The notes under the pieces were generated by a model, which made no database searches, was not told the DNA's origin, and saw nothing but the letters and a program-made list of their open reading frames with translations. DNA of 64,000 nucleotides from Vibrio viridaestus (GTDB lineage: Bacteria > Pseudomonadota > Gammaproteobacteria > Enterobacterales > Vibrionaceae), in assembly GCF_003856525.1 (NCBI RefSeq), contig NZ_RJVQ01000004.1, positions 291,291-355,290 of the forward strand, given 5' to 3'. Of this stretch, positions 27,738 through 38,726 are shown piece by piece; position 1 is the stretch's first letter, and the number at the start of each line of letters is the position of its first letter. The position numbers were made by a program, and so were the translations under genes.

Positions 27738-30584
27738 ATGAGTGAGTATAAAGATACCCTGAACTTACCTGAAACAGGGTTTCCAATGCGCGGCGATCTG
27801 GCTAAACGTGAGCCAGGTATGCTTGACCGCTGGTATGCCGAAGATCTTTACGGTGAGATCCGTAAAGCGAAAAAAGGTAAAAAATCATTTATTTTGCACG
27901 ATGGCCCTCCATACGCCAACGGCGATATTCATATTGGTCACGCACTAAACAAGATTCTTAAAGACATTATTATTAAATCCAAAACGCTTTCAGGCTTTGA
28001 TGCACCTTATGTTCCTGGTTGGGATTGCCATGGCTTGCCAATCGAATTGATGGTCGAAAAGAAAGTCGGTAAACCAGGTCAAAAAGTGACTGCGGCTGAA
28101 TTCAGAGAAAAATGCCGAGAATATGCAGCAAGTCAGGTTGAAGGTCAGAAAGAGAGCTTCAAACGTCTTGGTATCCTTGGCGAATGGGATAAGCCTTATC
28201 GCACGATGGACTTTGCTACAGAAGCAAACATTATTCGCGCATTGGGTAAAATTGCATCCAATGGACACTTACTGAAAGGCTTCAAGCCAGTTCACTGGTG
28301 TACGGATTGTGGTTCGGCTCTTGCTGAAGCTGAAGTGGAATACAAAGATAAGAAATCACCATCAATCGACGTTAAGTTTAAAGCGAATGATGCTGATGCT
28401 GTGTTATCTAAATTCCGTTTTGATGGTTCTCAAGGCGAGGGTGAACTCTCTGTTGTTATTTGGACAACAACCCCTTGGACATTACCAGCAAACCGCGCAG
28501 TATGTCTGCATGAAGACTTAGAATACGTTGTTGTTCAAGTCCGAGGTGAACATCCAGAGCGTTTAATTGTTGCGACTGAGCTTGCTAAGTCTGTTATGGA
28601 ACGTGCTGGCATTGCTGACTACGAGTTCTTGGGCTATGCAAAAGGTTCTGAGCTTGAACTTTTACAGTTCTGTCATCCTTTCTACGATTTTACTGTTCCT
28701 GCGATCTTAGGTGATCACGTAACCACTGACTCTGGTACTGGTGTAGTTCACACCGCTCCTGGACATGGTCAAGAAGACTTTGTGGTTGGTCAAAAATACA
28801 ACCTCGAAGTGGCTAACCCTGTTGGTTCAAATGGTGTTTATCTTCCTGATACTGAGCTATTTGCAGGGCAGCATGTATTTAAAGCAAACGCATCCGTTGT
28901 CGAAGTCCTAAAAGAAAAGAACGCATTGCTCCATTTCGTTGAATACGAGCACAGTTACCCACATTGCTGGCGTCATAAAACACCGATTATTTTCCGTGCA
29001 ACACCACAATGGTTTGTATCTATGGAGCAAGCGGGACTTCGTTCTAAAGCTCTTGAAGCGATTAAAGGTGTTCAATGGATGCCTGAGTGGGGTCAAAGCC
29101 GTATCGAGGGTATGGTCGAGGGACGTCCTGAGTGGTGTATTTCTCGTCAGAGAACTTGGGGTGTGCCAATCGCTCTGTTTGTTCATAAAGAGACAGCAGA
29201 ACTACACCCAAATACAGTTGAGCTTATTGAGCAGGTTGCAAAACTTGTTGAAGAAAAAGGTATTCAAGCATGGTGGGATGTAGAAACAGAAGCTTTGCTA
29301 GGTATTGAAGATGCTCAGAAATACGAAAAAGTACTAGATACGCTTGATGTGTGGTTTGACTCTGGTGTGACTCACTATGCGGTTGTCGATAATCGTGAAG
29401 AGTTTCATGGTAATGAACCTGATATGTATTTGGAAGGTTCCGATCAGCACCGAGGCTGGTTCCAGTCGTCATTAATTTCATCCATTGCGATGAAAGGTAA
29501 GGCACCTTATAAGCAGGTTCTGACTCACGGTTTCGTTGTTGATGGACAAGGACGTAAAATGTCTAAGTCAATTGGTAACGTTGTTGCACCGAAAGATGTA
29601 ACGAAGAAGCTTGGTGCAGATATCTTACGTCTGTGGGTTGCATCAACTGACTATACTGGTGAAGTTGCCGTATCAGATGAAATTTTGAAACGTAGTGCTG
29701 ATTCTTATCGCCGTATTCGTAATACATCACGCTTCTTACTTGCGAACTTAAATGGCTTTAATCCAGCGACCGATATTGTTCCTGCGGATGAAATGGTTGC
29801 GTTGGATCGTTGGGCTGTTGGACAGGCTTTAGCTGCACAGCAAGAAATTATTAAAGCTTATGATGAATACAACACTCATGCTGTTGTTCAGCGTTTAATG
29901 CATTTCTGTTCAATTGAGATGGGTTCGTTCTATCTTGATGTGATAAAAGATCGCCAATATACGGCTAAACACGGCGGACACGCTCAACGCAGCTGTCAGA
30001 CTGCACTGTATTTCATTGTTGAAGCATTAGTGCGTTGGATGGCTCCTATTATGTCATTCACTGCCGATGAGATATGGAATGCGATGCCAGAGTTGGACGC
30101 TTCAGGTGAAAAACGTGGTAAGTTTGTCTTTGCAAGTGAATGGTATGAAGGCTTGTTTGCTGTTGATACTGATGCGGTCTTCAATAATGCATTTTGGAAA
30201 GAGATTCAGCATGTTCGTGGCTCTGTGAATAAGCTACTTGAAGCCGCTCGAAACGATAAAACCATCGGTGGCTCCTTGCAGGCTGAAGTAACGTTGTATG
30301 CTGATGACGCTTTAGCGGCTAAGCTTAATAGCCTTGAAGATGAACTTCGCTTTGTTCTATTAACGTCTAAAGCGCAAGTTAAGTCTTTGAATGAGAAAAC
30401 AGAAACTGCTCAGGAAACCGAGATGGCTGGTTTGTTTGTTGATGTTAAAGCGACAGAGAATCAGAAATGTGAGCGTTGCTGGCACCATACTCCTGACGTA
30501 GGCACAATCGCCGGACATGAAACTATTTGTGGTCGTTGTGTGTCTAACGTTGAAGGTGAAGGTGAAGTTCGTAAATTCGCTTAA
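27738..30584 (+). CDS. ileS: isoleucyl-tRNA synthetase
   Basis: 948 residues, class I. HIGH is at 65-68 and KMSKS at 607-611; the inserted editing domain (about 200-400) includes the [13 protein letters not shown] segment. Four cysteines in the C-terminal zinc finger (CERCW ... CGRC) are intact. It charges tRNA-Ile and hydrolyses Val-tRNA-Ile. The type is that of the usual bacterial, mupirocin-sensitive enzyme. lspA starts 8 bases after the stop. Confidence 0.97.
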   Translation: MSEYKDTLNLPETGFPMRGDLAKREPGMLDRWYAEDLYGEIRKAKKGKKSFILHDGPPYANGDIHIGHALNKILKDIIIKSKTLSGFDAPYVPGWDCHGLPIELMVEKKVGKPGQKVTAAEFREKCREYAASQVEGQKESFKRLGILGEWDKPYRTMDFATEANIIRALGKIASNGHLLKGFKPVHWCTDCGSALAEAEVEYKDKKSPSIDVKFKANDADAVLSKFRFDGSQGEGELSVVIWTTTPWTLPANRAVCLHEDLEYVVVQVRGEHPERLIVATELAKSVMERAGIADYEFLGYAKGSELELLQFCHPFYDFTVPAILGDHVTTDSGTGVVHTAPGHGQEDFVVGQKYNLEVANPVGSNGVYLPDTELFAGQHVFKANASVVEVLKEKNALLHFVEYEHSYPHCWRHKTPIIFRATPQWFVSMEQAGLRSKALEAIKGVQWMPEWGQSRIEGMVEGRPEWCISRQRTWGVPIALFVHKETAELHPNTVELIEQVAKLVEEKGIQAWWDVETEALLGIEDAQKYEKVLDTLDVWFDSGVTHYAVVDNREEFHGNEPDMYLEGSDQHRGWFQSSLISSIAMKGKAPYKQVLTHGFVVDGQGRKMSKSIGNVVAPKDVTKKLGADILRLWVASTDYTGEVAVSDEILKRSADSYRRIRNTSRFLLANLNGFNPATDIVPADEMVALDRWAVGQALAAQQEIIKAYDEYNTHAVVQRLMHFCSIEMGSFYLDVIKDRQYTAKHGGHAQRSCQTALYFIVEALVRWMAPIMSFTADEIWNAMPELDASGEKRGKFVFASEWYEGLFAVDTDAVFNNAFWKEIQHVRGSVNKLLEAARNDKTIGGSLQAEVTLYADDALAAKLNSLEDELRFVLLTSKAQVKSLNEKTETAQETEMAGLFVDVKATENQKCERCWHHTPDVGTIAGHETICGRCVSNVEGEGEVRKFA

Positions 30585-30592
30585 GAGGTTTC

Positions 30593-31093
30593 ATGTCTAA
30601 GCTTTCGATTAAGCAATCTGGGCTGCGCTGGTTATGGCTAGCGCTGCTTATTTTTATTGCAGATATTGGTATTAAGTTAGTTGTTATGAATACGATGGGG
30701 TATGGATGGGAGAATCGCCTTGAAGTATTGCCGTTTTTTAATCTGACTTATGTCCACAATCCTGGTGCCGCATTCAGCTTTCTGAGTAATCAATCTGGTT
30801 GGCAACGTTGGTTATTTACGGGGATCGCCTTCTTAGTAGTATTACTTTTGGCTTACTGGATGCGCAAATTGCCCGCAGAAGAAAAATGGCATAATTGTTC
30901 GTACGCTCTGATTATCGGTGGTGCTGTTGGTAACGTATTCGACAGAATTGTTCATGGTTTCGTGATTGATTATCTGGATTTTTATATTGGCAATACTCAC
31001 TACCCGGCCTTCAATTTAGCGGACAGTGCAATTTGTATTGGGGCCGTTATGCTCGTATTTGATGGCTTTCGAAAAAAAGAAGTACAGGCTTGA
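30593..31093 (+). CDS. lspA: lipoprotein signal peptidase (signal peptidase II)
   Basis: 166 residues with four membrane helices. The two catalytic aspartates lie in [18 protein letters not shown] and FNLADSAI, and [14 protein letters not shown] is the other conserved block. It cuts prolipoproteins before the lipidated Cys after Lgt has acted. AGAGG precedes the ATG. Coupled to ileS, the standard proteobacterial arrangement. Confidence 0.96.
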   Translation: MSKLSIKQSGLRWLWLALLIFIADIGIKLVVMNTMGYGWENRLEVLPFFNLTYVHNPGAAFSFLSNQSGWQRWLFTGIAFLVVLLLAYWMRKLPAEEKWHNCSYALIIGGAVGNVFDRIVHGFVIDYLDFYIGNTHYPAFNLADSAICIGAVMLVFDGFRKKEVQA

Positions 31094-31117
31094 TTCGTTA
31101 TATTGAGTAATACCCAT

Positions 31118-31152
31118 AAGCGCTGTCTGTTGATTCAGATGGCGCTTTTGTT
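31118..31152 (+). terminator. possible terminator or attenuator after lspA
   Basis: AAGCGC / GCGCTT with an inner TCTG / CAGA pairing and a TTTTGTT tail, in the 117-base gap before fkpB. It may lower expression of fkpB-ispH relative to ileS-lspA. Confidence 0.5.
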
Positions 31153-31210
31153 ATAAAAAGAATCAGCGTCGTTTGAAGATAACGCGCACTCAACGTGAAA
31201 GAGAAATAAA

Positions 31211-31642
31211 ATGAGTCAGATAAACAGTAGCTCCACAGTGACATTGCATTTTACCATTAAGCTCAAAGATGGTTCTGTTGCCGATTCAACTTATAATCAG
31301 TCAAAGCCAGCCACGTTTGTGATGGGAGATGGCAGCTTAAGTCCCAATTTTGAGCAACATCTTGTTGGGTTGAATGCTGGTGAGAAGCGTTCTGTTGAAC
31401 TGACCGCTGAAGATGCGTTTGGTCTCCCTAATCCTGATAATATCCATCATTTGGATAAGTCGAAATTTGCTGGTGCGGATAGCGTTGAAGTCGGTACTAT
31501 TATGGCTTTTTCTGGTCCGGATGGTATGGAGATCCCTGGAATCATTACTGCTATTGAGGGCGAATCAGTCACTGTTGACTTTAACCATCCTCTCGCCGGG
31601 CAAGATGTTATTTTTGACGTTGAAATAGTATCTGTAGATTAG
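31211..31642 (+). CDS. fkpB: FKBP-type peptidyl-prolyl isomerase FkpB (SlpA)
   Basis: 143 residues: an FKBP fold (VTLHFTIKLKDGSVADST) interrupted by the chaperone IF-domain (about 75-125), the SlyD/SlpA layout without the His-rich SlyD tail. Cytosolic prolyl isomerase and chaperone. Between lspA and ispH as in E. coli; 33 bases separate it from ispH. Confidence 0.92.
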   Translation: MSQINSSSTVTLHFTIKLKDGSVADSTYNQSKPATFVMGDGSLSPNFEQHLVGLNAGEKRSVELTAEDAFGLPNPDNIHHLDKSKFAGADSVEVGTIMAFSGPDGMEIPGIITAIEGESVTVDFNHPLAGQDVIFDVEIVSVD

Positions 31643-31675
31643 TGATAGTAATTTTTTAATGAAAGAACACATTTG

Positions 31676-32638
31676 ATGAGCAATACAATGAAGATTTTAT
31701 TAGCAAATCCAAGAGGTTTTTGTGCTGGTGTCGATCGAGCCATTAGTATTGTAGACCGCGCTTTAGAAATGTATCAGCCTCCAATTTATGTTCGCCATGA
31801 AGTGGTTCATAACCGTTTTGTTGTGGAAGGGCTAAAGCAGAGGGGCGCTATTTTCGTTGAAGAGCTCAGCGAAGTTCCAGATGATAACATTGTGATATTT
31901 TCGGCACATGGTGTATCTCAAGCTGTACGTAACGAGGCTAAAGAGCGCGCGTTAACGGTATTTGACGCGACATGCCCGCTAGTGACAAAAGTTCATATGG
32001 AAGTTGCCCGTGCCAGTCGCAGACATATGGAAGTGGTCTTAATTGGTCACGCAGGACACCCTGAAGTGGAAGGCACAATGGGGCAGTATGCAAGTGACCA
32101 GGGTGGAATGTATTTGGTTGAGACACCAAATGACGTGGATGCACTAAAGTCAAAAGTAAAAGATCCGTCTAATCTTCACTATGTGAGTCAAACGACGTTG
32201 TCTGTAGATGAAACTGCGGATGTTATCGATCGATTACGTGAAGTTTTTCCTGAGATTCAGGGGCCTAGAAAAGATGATATCTGCTATGCAACACAAAACC
32301 GACAAGATGCGGTAAGAATCTTAGCTGAACAGGTCGATTTAATGATCGTGGTCGGCTCTAAAAACTCCTCTAATTCTACTAGATTAAAGGAGTTAGCTGA
32401 AAAGTTAGGTACGCCTGGTTATCTTACCGATTGCCCTGAAGATATTGACCAAAACTGGTTTGCTGATGCCAAATTAGTTGGTGTTACCGCGGGAGCCTCT
32501 GCTCCTGAAGAATTGGTGAATCAAATCATCGATCAAATCAAAGCATTCGGTGCAACAGAAGTCGAAGAAGTCTTGGGACGTGAAGAAAATATGTTCTTTG
32601 AAGTTCCTAAAGAATTACAGATAAAGCAGGTTAGTTAA
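31676..32638 (+). CDS. ispH: 4-hydroxy-3-methylbut-2-enyl diphosphate reductase IspH
   Basis: 320 residues. The three [4Fe-4S] cysteines are in [10 protein letters not shown] (Cys16), [10 protein letters not shown] and LTDCPED, and the active-site Glu/His blocks YVRHEVVHN and SAHGVS are present. It makes IPP and DMAPP in the last step of the MEP isoprenoid pathway. The start could be ATG 31676 or ATG 31688 (the latter aligns with E. coli [10 protein letters not shown]); I keep the upstream one because spacing to AAAGAAC is better. Confidence 0.95.
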   Translation: MSNTMKILLANPRGFCAGVDRAISIVDRALEMYQPPIYVRHEVVHNRFVVEGLKQRGAIFVEELSEVPDDNIVIFSAHGVSQAVRNEAKERALTVFDATCPLVTKVHMEVARASRRHMEVVLIGHAGHPEVEGTMGQYASDQGGMYLVETPNDVDALKSKVKDPSNLHYVSQTTLSVDETADVIDRLREVFPEIQGPRKDDICYATQNRQDAVRILAEQVDLMIVVGSKNSSNSTRLKELAEKLGTPGYLTDCPEDIDQNWFADAKLVGVTAGASAPEELVNQIIDQIKAFGATEVEEVLGREENMFFEVPKELQIKQVS

Positions 32639-32656
32639 TTTGTTTTTAGTGCATTT

Positions 32657-32685
32657 AAAAGCCTCCCAAGTTTGGGAGGCTTTTT
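32657..32685. terminator. bidirectional terminator between ispH and the CstA-family gene
   Basis: AAAAGCCTCCCAA / TTGGGAGGC stem followed by TTTTT, near-symmetrical flanks. Confidence 0.85.
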
Positions 32686-32703
32686 ATTTTAAGTAAGTTT
32701 AAT

Positions 32704-34194
32704 TTAGGCTGTTTTGGTTTTGTCGGCTGCTTTTGGCTCGTCAACTTCCGTTAAATCGACACCTTTGTTTCCTTTTGCTGCTTTAAGAACATAAGCAAAT
32801 ACAGCGATGGCACCAACAAATCCAAGAATGGTCGATACCTGCATTGGCAGACCAAATCCTAATGTACTGTTATTCAGAATAAAGCTGATACAGACTGTTG
32901 TCATGAATAGAGCAGGGATTGTGCTAACCCAATGCAATTTATTGTGGCGTACCAGATAAGCTGAAGCTGTCCAAAGCATCACAACAGCCGTTGTCTGATT
33001 TGCGAAGCCGAAGTAACGCCAGATAATACCGAAGTCAACTTGAGTTAGTGCACCGCCCACGACAAATAGTGGAAGCGCCATCATTAAACGGCTACGTAGA
33101 GTTTTTTGCTCCATATTGAAGTATTCAGCTAAGATCAAACGGCTTGAACGGAACGCTGTATCACCAGATGTTATTGGTAAAATGACAACGCCAAGGAAAG
33201 CGAGGATACCACCGAAAACGCCTAGCAGACCGAAAGATGAACTGTAGACAACGTTTCCTGGACCGCCATTCTTAACGGCCTCAGACAGTCCGTCTAATGT
33301 ACCAAAGAAGGAAAGAGCGATCATACACCAGATAAGAGCGATAACACCTTCACCAATCATGGCACCGTAGAAAACAAAACGACCGTTCTTTTCATTTTCC
33401 ATACAGCGAGCCATTAAAGGACTTTGAGTTGCATGAAATCCTGATATCGCACCACATGCGATAGTTATGAATAACGCAGGCCATAGAGGCATATCATTAG
33501 GGTTAAGATTGGAGAACATATCGGTCACTTTAAAATCAGACATGACGGAATGTTGATCGGATACGCCGATAGCGATGAGTAATCCTACAGACATGAATAT
33601 CAACAGTGCGCCGAAAAGGGGATAGAAACGACCAATGATTTTATCCACGGGTACGATAGTCGCGAGAATGTAGTAGGCAAAAATGGCGACAACCATTACA
33701 GTGCCACTAATATGAAAACCGGTTTGATTATTAATCAGGTTAGTGATCATTCCTGCTGGTGCTGAAACGAAGACCACACCTACTAACAATAACAAGACGA
33801 TGGCAAAGATGTTCATAAAATGTTTGGCGCCATTGCCAAGGTATTTACCAGTAATAGTAGGAACAGATGCACCGCCGTTACGAATCGACAGCATGCCCGA
33901 AAAGTAATCATGAACAGCCCCGGCAAATATGCAGCCAATAACAATCCATAACATGGCAGCTGGGCCATACAGCGCGCCCATGATAGGACCGAAAATTGGA
34001 CCAACGCCTGCGATATTAAGAAGTTGAACTAAGTAAACTTTGGGTGTCGACATCGGTACATAGTCAACGCCATCTTGTTGTGTGTAGGCTGGTGTTTGGC
34101 GGTTTTCCTTAATACCAAAGATACGCTCGATGAAGGCGCCATAAATAAAATAGCCCCCTATCAGTGCTGCAACGCATGTTAAAAACCAAATCAT
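32704..34194 (-). CDS. CstA-family transporter, candidate pyruvate carrier (BtsU-like)
   Basis: 496 residues, about 12-13 membrane segments. LLNIAGVGPIFGPIMGALYGP and FAGAVHDYFSGMLSIRNGG are the CstA signatures. It is much shorter than E. coli CstA or BtsT (about 700 residues), the short form common in vibrios. CstA/BtsT proteins import pyruvate or peptides. BtsS/BtsR, the pyruvate-sensing pair, is encoded 4.5 kb away, and Vibrio campbellii has a BtsSR-controlled carrier of this family; the equation with it is inference. Three ACCRCTYA-like repeats lie upstream. AAGGAT precedes the ATG. Confidence 0.85.
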   Translation of the reverse strand: MIWFLTCVAALIGGYFIYGAFIERIFGIKENRQTPAYTQQDGVDYVPMSTPKVYLVQLLNIAGVGPIFGPIMGALYGPAAMLWIVIGCIFAGAVHDYFSGMLSIRNGGASVPTITGKYLGNGAKHFMNIFAIVLLLLVGVVFVSAPAGMITNLINNQTGFHISGTVMVVAIFAYYILATIVPVDKIIGRFYPLFGALLIFMSVGLLIAIGVSDQHSVMSDFKVTDMFSNLNPNDMPLWPALFITIACGAISGFHATQSPLMARCMENEKNGRFVFYGAMIGEGVIALIWCMIALSFFGTLDGLSEAVKNGGPGNVVYSSSFGLLGVFGGILAFLGVVILPITSGDTAFRSSRLILAEYFNMEQKTLRSRLMMALPLFVVGGALTQVDFGIIWRYFGFANQTTAVVMLWTASAYLVRHNKLHWVSTIPALFMTTVCISFILNNSTLGFGLPMQVSTILGFVGAIAVFAYVLKAAKGNKGVDLTEVDEPKAADKTKTA

Positions 34195-34285
34195 AGTAGG
34201 ATCCTTTTGTTTCGTTACGTTATATTTCTAATAAGTCACTATGAAGAGTATCGCTTGCTATGCACAATTGCAGTCGTTGAATGAG

Positions 34286-34333
34286 TCAGTGGTCGAATAG
34301 TCGTTTTAGTGGCGATGTGACGACTTAAGCGGT
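34286..34333 (-). promoter_or_regulatory. triple direct repeat, candidate BtsR (LytTR) operators
   Basis: Read toward the CstA-family gene: ACCGCTTA (34333-34326), GCCACTAA (34313-34306) and ACCACTGA (34293-34286), spaced at exactly 20 bases. The first matches the E. coli BtsR half-site ACC[G/A]CT[C/T]A fully, the third in 7 of 8, the middle in 6 of 8. Reported E. coli spacing is 13 between half-sites; here it is 12. Confidence 0.5.
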
Positions 34334-34419
34334 TTTCAGAACTCAGTAGATTAGTACTGGCATTGATGGTGCTATTGGTGGCATAGTTGTAACTATCAGA
34401 ATATAAAGAGTAATGTCTT

Positions 34420-34770
34420 ATGAAAAAATGGTTGGTGGTGTTGGGATTCTTATTTTTAGCCGGGTGTTCATCAACAGACCAAGATTTGGCTAAGGAAGGG
34501 GATTGGTATCAAATTGGTTACAACGATGGTATTGCTGGATTGAATCAGCGTTCTAACCGTTCTCTGGCTGAGCTTGGACTCGTTAACCAATCTGAATACG
34601 ATGAAGGCTATATGGACGGTGTCGATAAGTATTGCAATCCTAACTTCGCTTATCAAATTGGCCTCAATGGACAGTACTATGAGGGCGTTTGTGACGGCCT
34701 AAAAAGCGGTAATCGCTTCCGTATGGAATGGAAACGAGGCTGGGAACAATATAACCGCGGGCGAATGTAA
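34420..34770 (+). CDS. DUF2799 family lipoprotein
   Basis: 116 residues. The signal peptide ends in FLAGC, giving a lipidated Cys16 and Ser at +2, which predicts outer-membrane sorting. The mature part has repeated GYNDG / GYMDG / VCDGLKSG motifs that mark DUF2799 (E. coli YfiL-like); function unknown. It is the only + strand gene between two minus-strand units and shares its upstream region with the CstA-family gene. Confidence 0.8.
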   Translation: MKKWLVVLGFLFLAGCSSTDQDLAKEGDWYQIGYNDGIAGLNQRSNRSLAELGLVNQSEYDEGYMDGVDKYCNPNFAYQIGLNGQYYEGVCDGLKSGNRFRMEWKRGWEQYNRGRM

Positions 34771-34794
34771 ATTAAGATAAAAGAGAGGAGAGCA

Positions 34795-35733
<939 letters not shown>

Positions 35734-36849
35734 TCATTCAGGTAAGTAAATACAGCCTAAGGTCGTTGCTGATTTTGCTCCGGTGACTGCCGGTAAATTC
35801 GCTGGTAAATGATGAACTCTACAATAAGCCAACCAGGCAAATGCCATCGCTTCCATAAAGTCCTCATCAATACCATATTCATTGGTTGTTTGGACAGACC
35901 AAGAGTCTAAGCTTTGTTTCAACTGACTCATTATGACCGGGTTGTGAACCCCGCCACCACAAACCAGCAGTGTCGCTTTTTTATCAGATTGGAACGGCGA
36001 GAGAGCGTTTATGATCGAAGTAACGGTCAGTTCAACTAAGGTCCTTTGCACGTCTTCAATGCGTATTGCACTGTCAATCTTTTGTAGCTTTGATTGTAAC
36101 CAGGTGAGATTAAAATACTCTCGACCAGTACTTTTGGGGGCAGGTTTAGAAAAGTAGTCATCGGTTAACATCTCAGATAGTAACGTGGTCGATACTTTAC
36201 CTTCTCTTGCGAGCATCCCATCTTTATCGAATGGCATCCCTGTATGTAACTCACACCACTCATCAAGAATTCCATTGCCAGGCCCCGTATCAAACCCTGT
36301 CGTTGTCCCATCAGTATCAATTACAGATACATTCGCAATCCCACCAATATTCAAGATTACTAAAGTTGATTCTTGAGCAGAAAACAAAAATTGATGAAAG
36401 GCGGGCACAAGAGGTGCTCCCTGACCACCAAGAGCCATATCTTTACGTCTAAAATCACTGACCGTCTGAATTCCAGTTTTTGCTGCAATGATATTGGCAT
36501 CTCCGATTTGCATGGTAAACGGGAAACGGCCATCTGGGCTATGGTATATGGTTTGCCCATGACATCCTATGGCCGTAATATCGTGCGTAGAATATTCTGA
36601 ACGAGCAATCAGTTGATTGACAGCATCTGCGTATAAATGGCCGAGTTGATGGTCTAATTCACCGAGTTGCTGGAGGGCAGTTTTGTGGTTGGATGCGAGT
36701 AACTTCAATTGCTTAGCTATTGATTCAGGCATACTCATAAAGTGACTGCCTTTGAATTCGATACGATTTTGGTCAATGTTGACTAAAGCGATATCTATTC
36801 CGTCCAGACTGGTTCCGGACATCACGCCAACATAAAGTTCACCCGACAT
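35734..36849 (-). CDS. anmK: anhydro-N-acetylmuramic acid kinase
   Basis: 371 residues of the ASKHA kinase fold. MSGTSLDGIDIAL at residues 9-21 is the phosphate loop, and GCHGQTIYHSP, NIGGIANVS and FDTGPGN are further family motifs. It opens and phosphorylates 1,6-anhydroMurNAc, released from turnover products made by lytic transglycosylases such as MltA and Slt, to MurNAc-6-P. Upstream of murQ; divergent from nagZ, so a 157-base region controls both arms of the pathway. Confidence 0.95.
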   Translation of the reverse strand: MSGELYVGVMSGTSLDGIDIALVNIDQNRIEFKGSHFMSMPESIAKQLKLLASNHKTALQQLGELDHQLGHLYADAVNQLIARSEYSTHDITAIGCHGQTIYHSPDGRFPFTMQIGDANIIAAKTGIQTVSDFRRKDMALGGQGAPLVPAFHQFLFSAQESTLVILNIGGIANVSVIDTDGTTTGFDTGPGNGILDEWCELHTGMPFDKDGMLAREGKVSTTLLSEMLTDDYFSKPAPKSTGREYFNLTWLQSKLQKIDSAIRIEDVQRTLVELTVTSIINALSPFQSDKKATLLVCGGGVHNPVIMSQLKQSLDSWSVQTTNEYGIDEDFMEAMAFAWLAYCRVHHLPANLPAVTGAKSATTLGCIYLPE

Positions 36850-37006
36850 TGTTATTATCCCTGTGGTAAGAGAAAACCATTGTAATCAATATATAATCTG
36901 AATAATCTCACTATATTATAGAGACTGCAAGACAGTCCAAACTTAACAAAATACTATGGCTAACAGATGAACGGTACTCACCATCAACTGAGCTTGAGGA
37001 GTTATC

Positions 37007-37999
37007 ATGGGACCACTTTGGCTTGATGTCGCAAGTTACGAAATTTCTGCAGAGGAAAAAGAAATTTTGCAGCACCCAACTGTGGGTGGCGTCATCTTAT
37101 TTGCGCGCAACTACCACGGCAATGCGCAGTTGTGCGCGTTAACAACGGAAATTAGAAAAGCAGCCAAAAGACCAATCTTAATTGGTGTTGATCAGGAGGG
37201 TGGGCGTGTTCAACGATTTCGTCAGGGTTTTACACCTATCCCAGCTGCAAAACACTACGCCATGTTTGGCGAAAGTGAAGAAATAGCGTCACAGTCAGGC
37301 TGGACGATGGCTGCCGAATTGATCGCTCATGATATTGACTTGAGTTTTGCCCCAGTCTTAGATATTGGCTTCGAATGTCGAGCAATCGGCGATCGATCTT
37401 TTGGTGAGGATATAAGTCAGGCGATTCGATATAGCAAGGCTTATCTTGAAGGAATGAAAAAAGCAGGTATGGCGACAACTGGGAAGCACTTTCCTGGTCA
37501 TGGCGGCGTTCTGGAGGATTCTCACAAAGAGCTTCCTACTGATGCAAGGGATACTATTTTTGAGCAGGATATGAAAATATTTAAATCGCATATCGAGAAT
37601 CAATTACTCGATGCAATGATGCCAGCTCATGTTGTGTATTCTCACTATGATTCACAGCCCGCGAGTGGTTCTGAATACTGGCTAAAAACAGTATTACGCA
37701 AGACTTTGGGCTTTAAGGGGATCGTATTTTCTGACGATTTAAGTATGGAAGGTGCTGCTGTAATGGGAAATGTGGTCGAGCGTTCCCATCAGGCGTTGGC
37801 TGCCGGATGCGATATGATCTTGGTTTGTAACCGTCCTGAAGCTGCGATTGAAGTCTTGGATAATTTGCCTATCTTAGATGTCCCTAGCGCAACTCATTTA
37901 TTGAAAAAGAAACGTTTCACATTTGATGAATTGCAGAGTTCTCGGGAATGGAAAGAAGCGAATAGCGCTATTCTTTCTCTTATCGAAAAGAGCTCTTAA
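37007..37999 (+). CDS. nagZ: beta-N-acetylglucosaminidase NagZ
   Basis: 330 residues, glycoside hydrolase family 3. [15 protein letters not shown] carries the catalytic His, and [15 protein letters not shown] the Asp nucleophile. It removes GlcNAc from GlcNAc-anhydroMurNAc in the cytosol; in species with AmpC this sets beta-lactamase induction. GAGG precedes the ATG. The stop codon overlaps that of btsR by three bases on the other strand. Confidence 0.95.
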   Translation: MGPLWLDVASYEISAEEKEILQHPTVGGVILFARNYHGNAQLCALTTEIRKAAKRPILIGVDQEGGRVQRFRQGFTPIPAAKHYAMFGESEEIASQSGWTMAAELIAHDIDLSFAPVLDIGFECRAIGDRSFGEDISQAIRYSKAYLEGMKKAGMATTGKHFPGHGGVLEDSHKELPTDARDTIFEQDMKIFKSHIENQLLDAMMPAHVVYSHYDSQPASGSEYWLKTVLRKTLGFKGIVFSDDLSMEGAAVMGNVVERSHQALAAGCDMILVCNRPEAAIEVLDNLPILDVPSATHLLKKKRFTFDELQSSREWKEANSAILSLIEKSS

Positions 38000-38715
38000 C
38001 CAGATATACCAATCGTTTCTTTTATTGTCTTTAAATAACGCCGGCTCACGGGCACGCTGTTGTTACCGTGAGTCACTATTTCTGCCAATCCGTTGTCGAG
38101 TAATTTTATTTCTTTTATTGCTTTGGCGCTGACCAAGTATTGTCGGTGGCAGCGAATGAGAGAGGTTTTATCTTCTAATTGCTTTAATGTCAGTTGACTG
38201 GTGGCTGTCTGACTTGTCGTTTTTATATGCACGCCTGAAATGTCACTGAATGCAAATTCAATATCGACGGTCGGAATGACTAATATTCTGTTAAGACCTA
38301 CACATGGTATTTGTTCGAGCGACTTTGGTACAATCGCGGCTGTATTTTGTTGTAGGTTGGTTCTTTTGAGCAGTTTTTTGATCGTCTTTGAGAAACGTTC
38401 TTCCTGAATTGGTTTTAGCAGATAGTCGAATGCATTATCCTCAAACGCCTGAATCGCATATTGGTCATAGGCCGTCACGAAAATGACAAATGGCATAGAG
38501 TCCGGGTCAAGCATCGACAGTAATTCCATTCCAGAAATCTGGGGCATATGGATATCGAGAAAAACGACATCGGGTTTTAATTGATTAATCTTTTTGAGCC
38601 CTTCAATTGCATTACTTGCCTCACCAATCACATTTAGCTCTTGGTAATCTTCTATAAGAGAAATTAATTCTTCTCTGGCTAACAACTCATCATCTATTAC
38701 TAATGTGCTAAGCAT
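37996..38715 (-). CDS. btsR: LytTR response regulator BtsR (YehT-like)
   Basis: 239 residues: receiver domain with phospho-acceptor Asp54 ([10 protein letters not shown]) and a C-terminal LytTR DNA-binding domain (about 135-238, ending in RRYLKTIKE). 11 bases separate it from the sensor gene, so the two form an operon. In E. coli the pair detects external pyruvate and activates btsT. The closest target here is the CstA-family gene at 32.7 kb. Confidence 0.88.
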   Translation of the reverse strand: MLSTLVIDDELLAREELISLIEDYQELNVIGEASNAIEGLKKINQLKPDVVFLDIHMPQISGMELLSMLDPDSMPFVIFVTAYDQYAIQAFEDNAFDYLLKPIQEERFSKTIKKLLKRTNLQQNTAAIVPKSLEQIPCVGLNRILVIPTVDIEFAFSDISGVHIKTTSQTATSQLTLKQLEDKTSLIRCHRQYLVSAKAIKEIKLLDNGLAEIVTHGNNSVPVSRRYLKTIKETIGISG

Positions 38716-38726
38716 GGGACTCTCTA

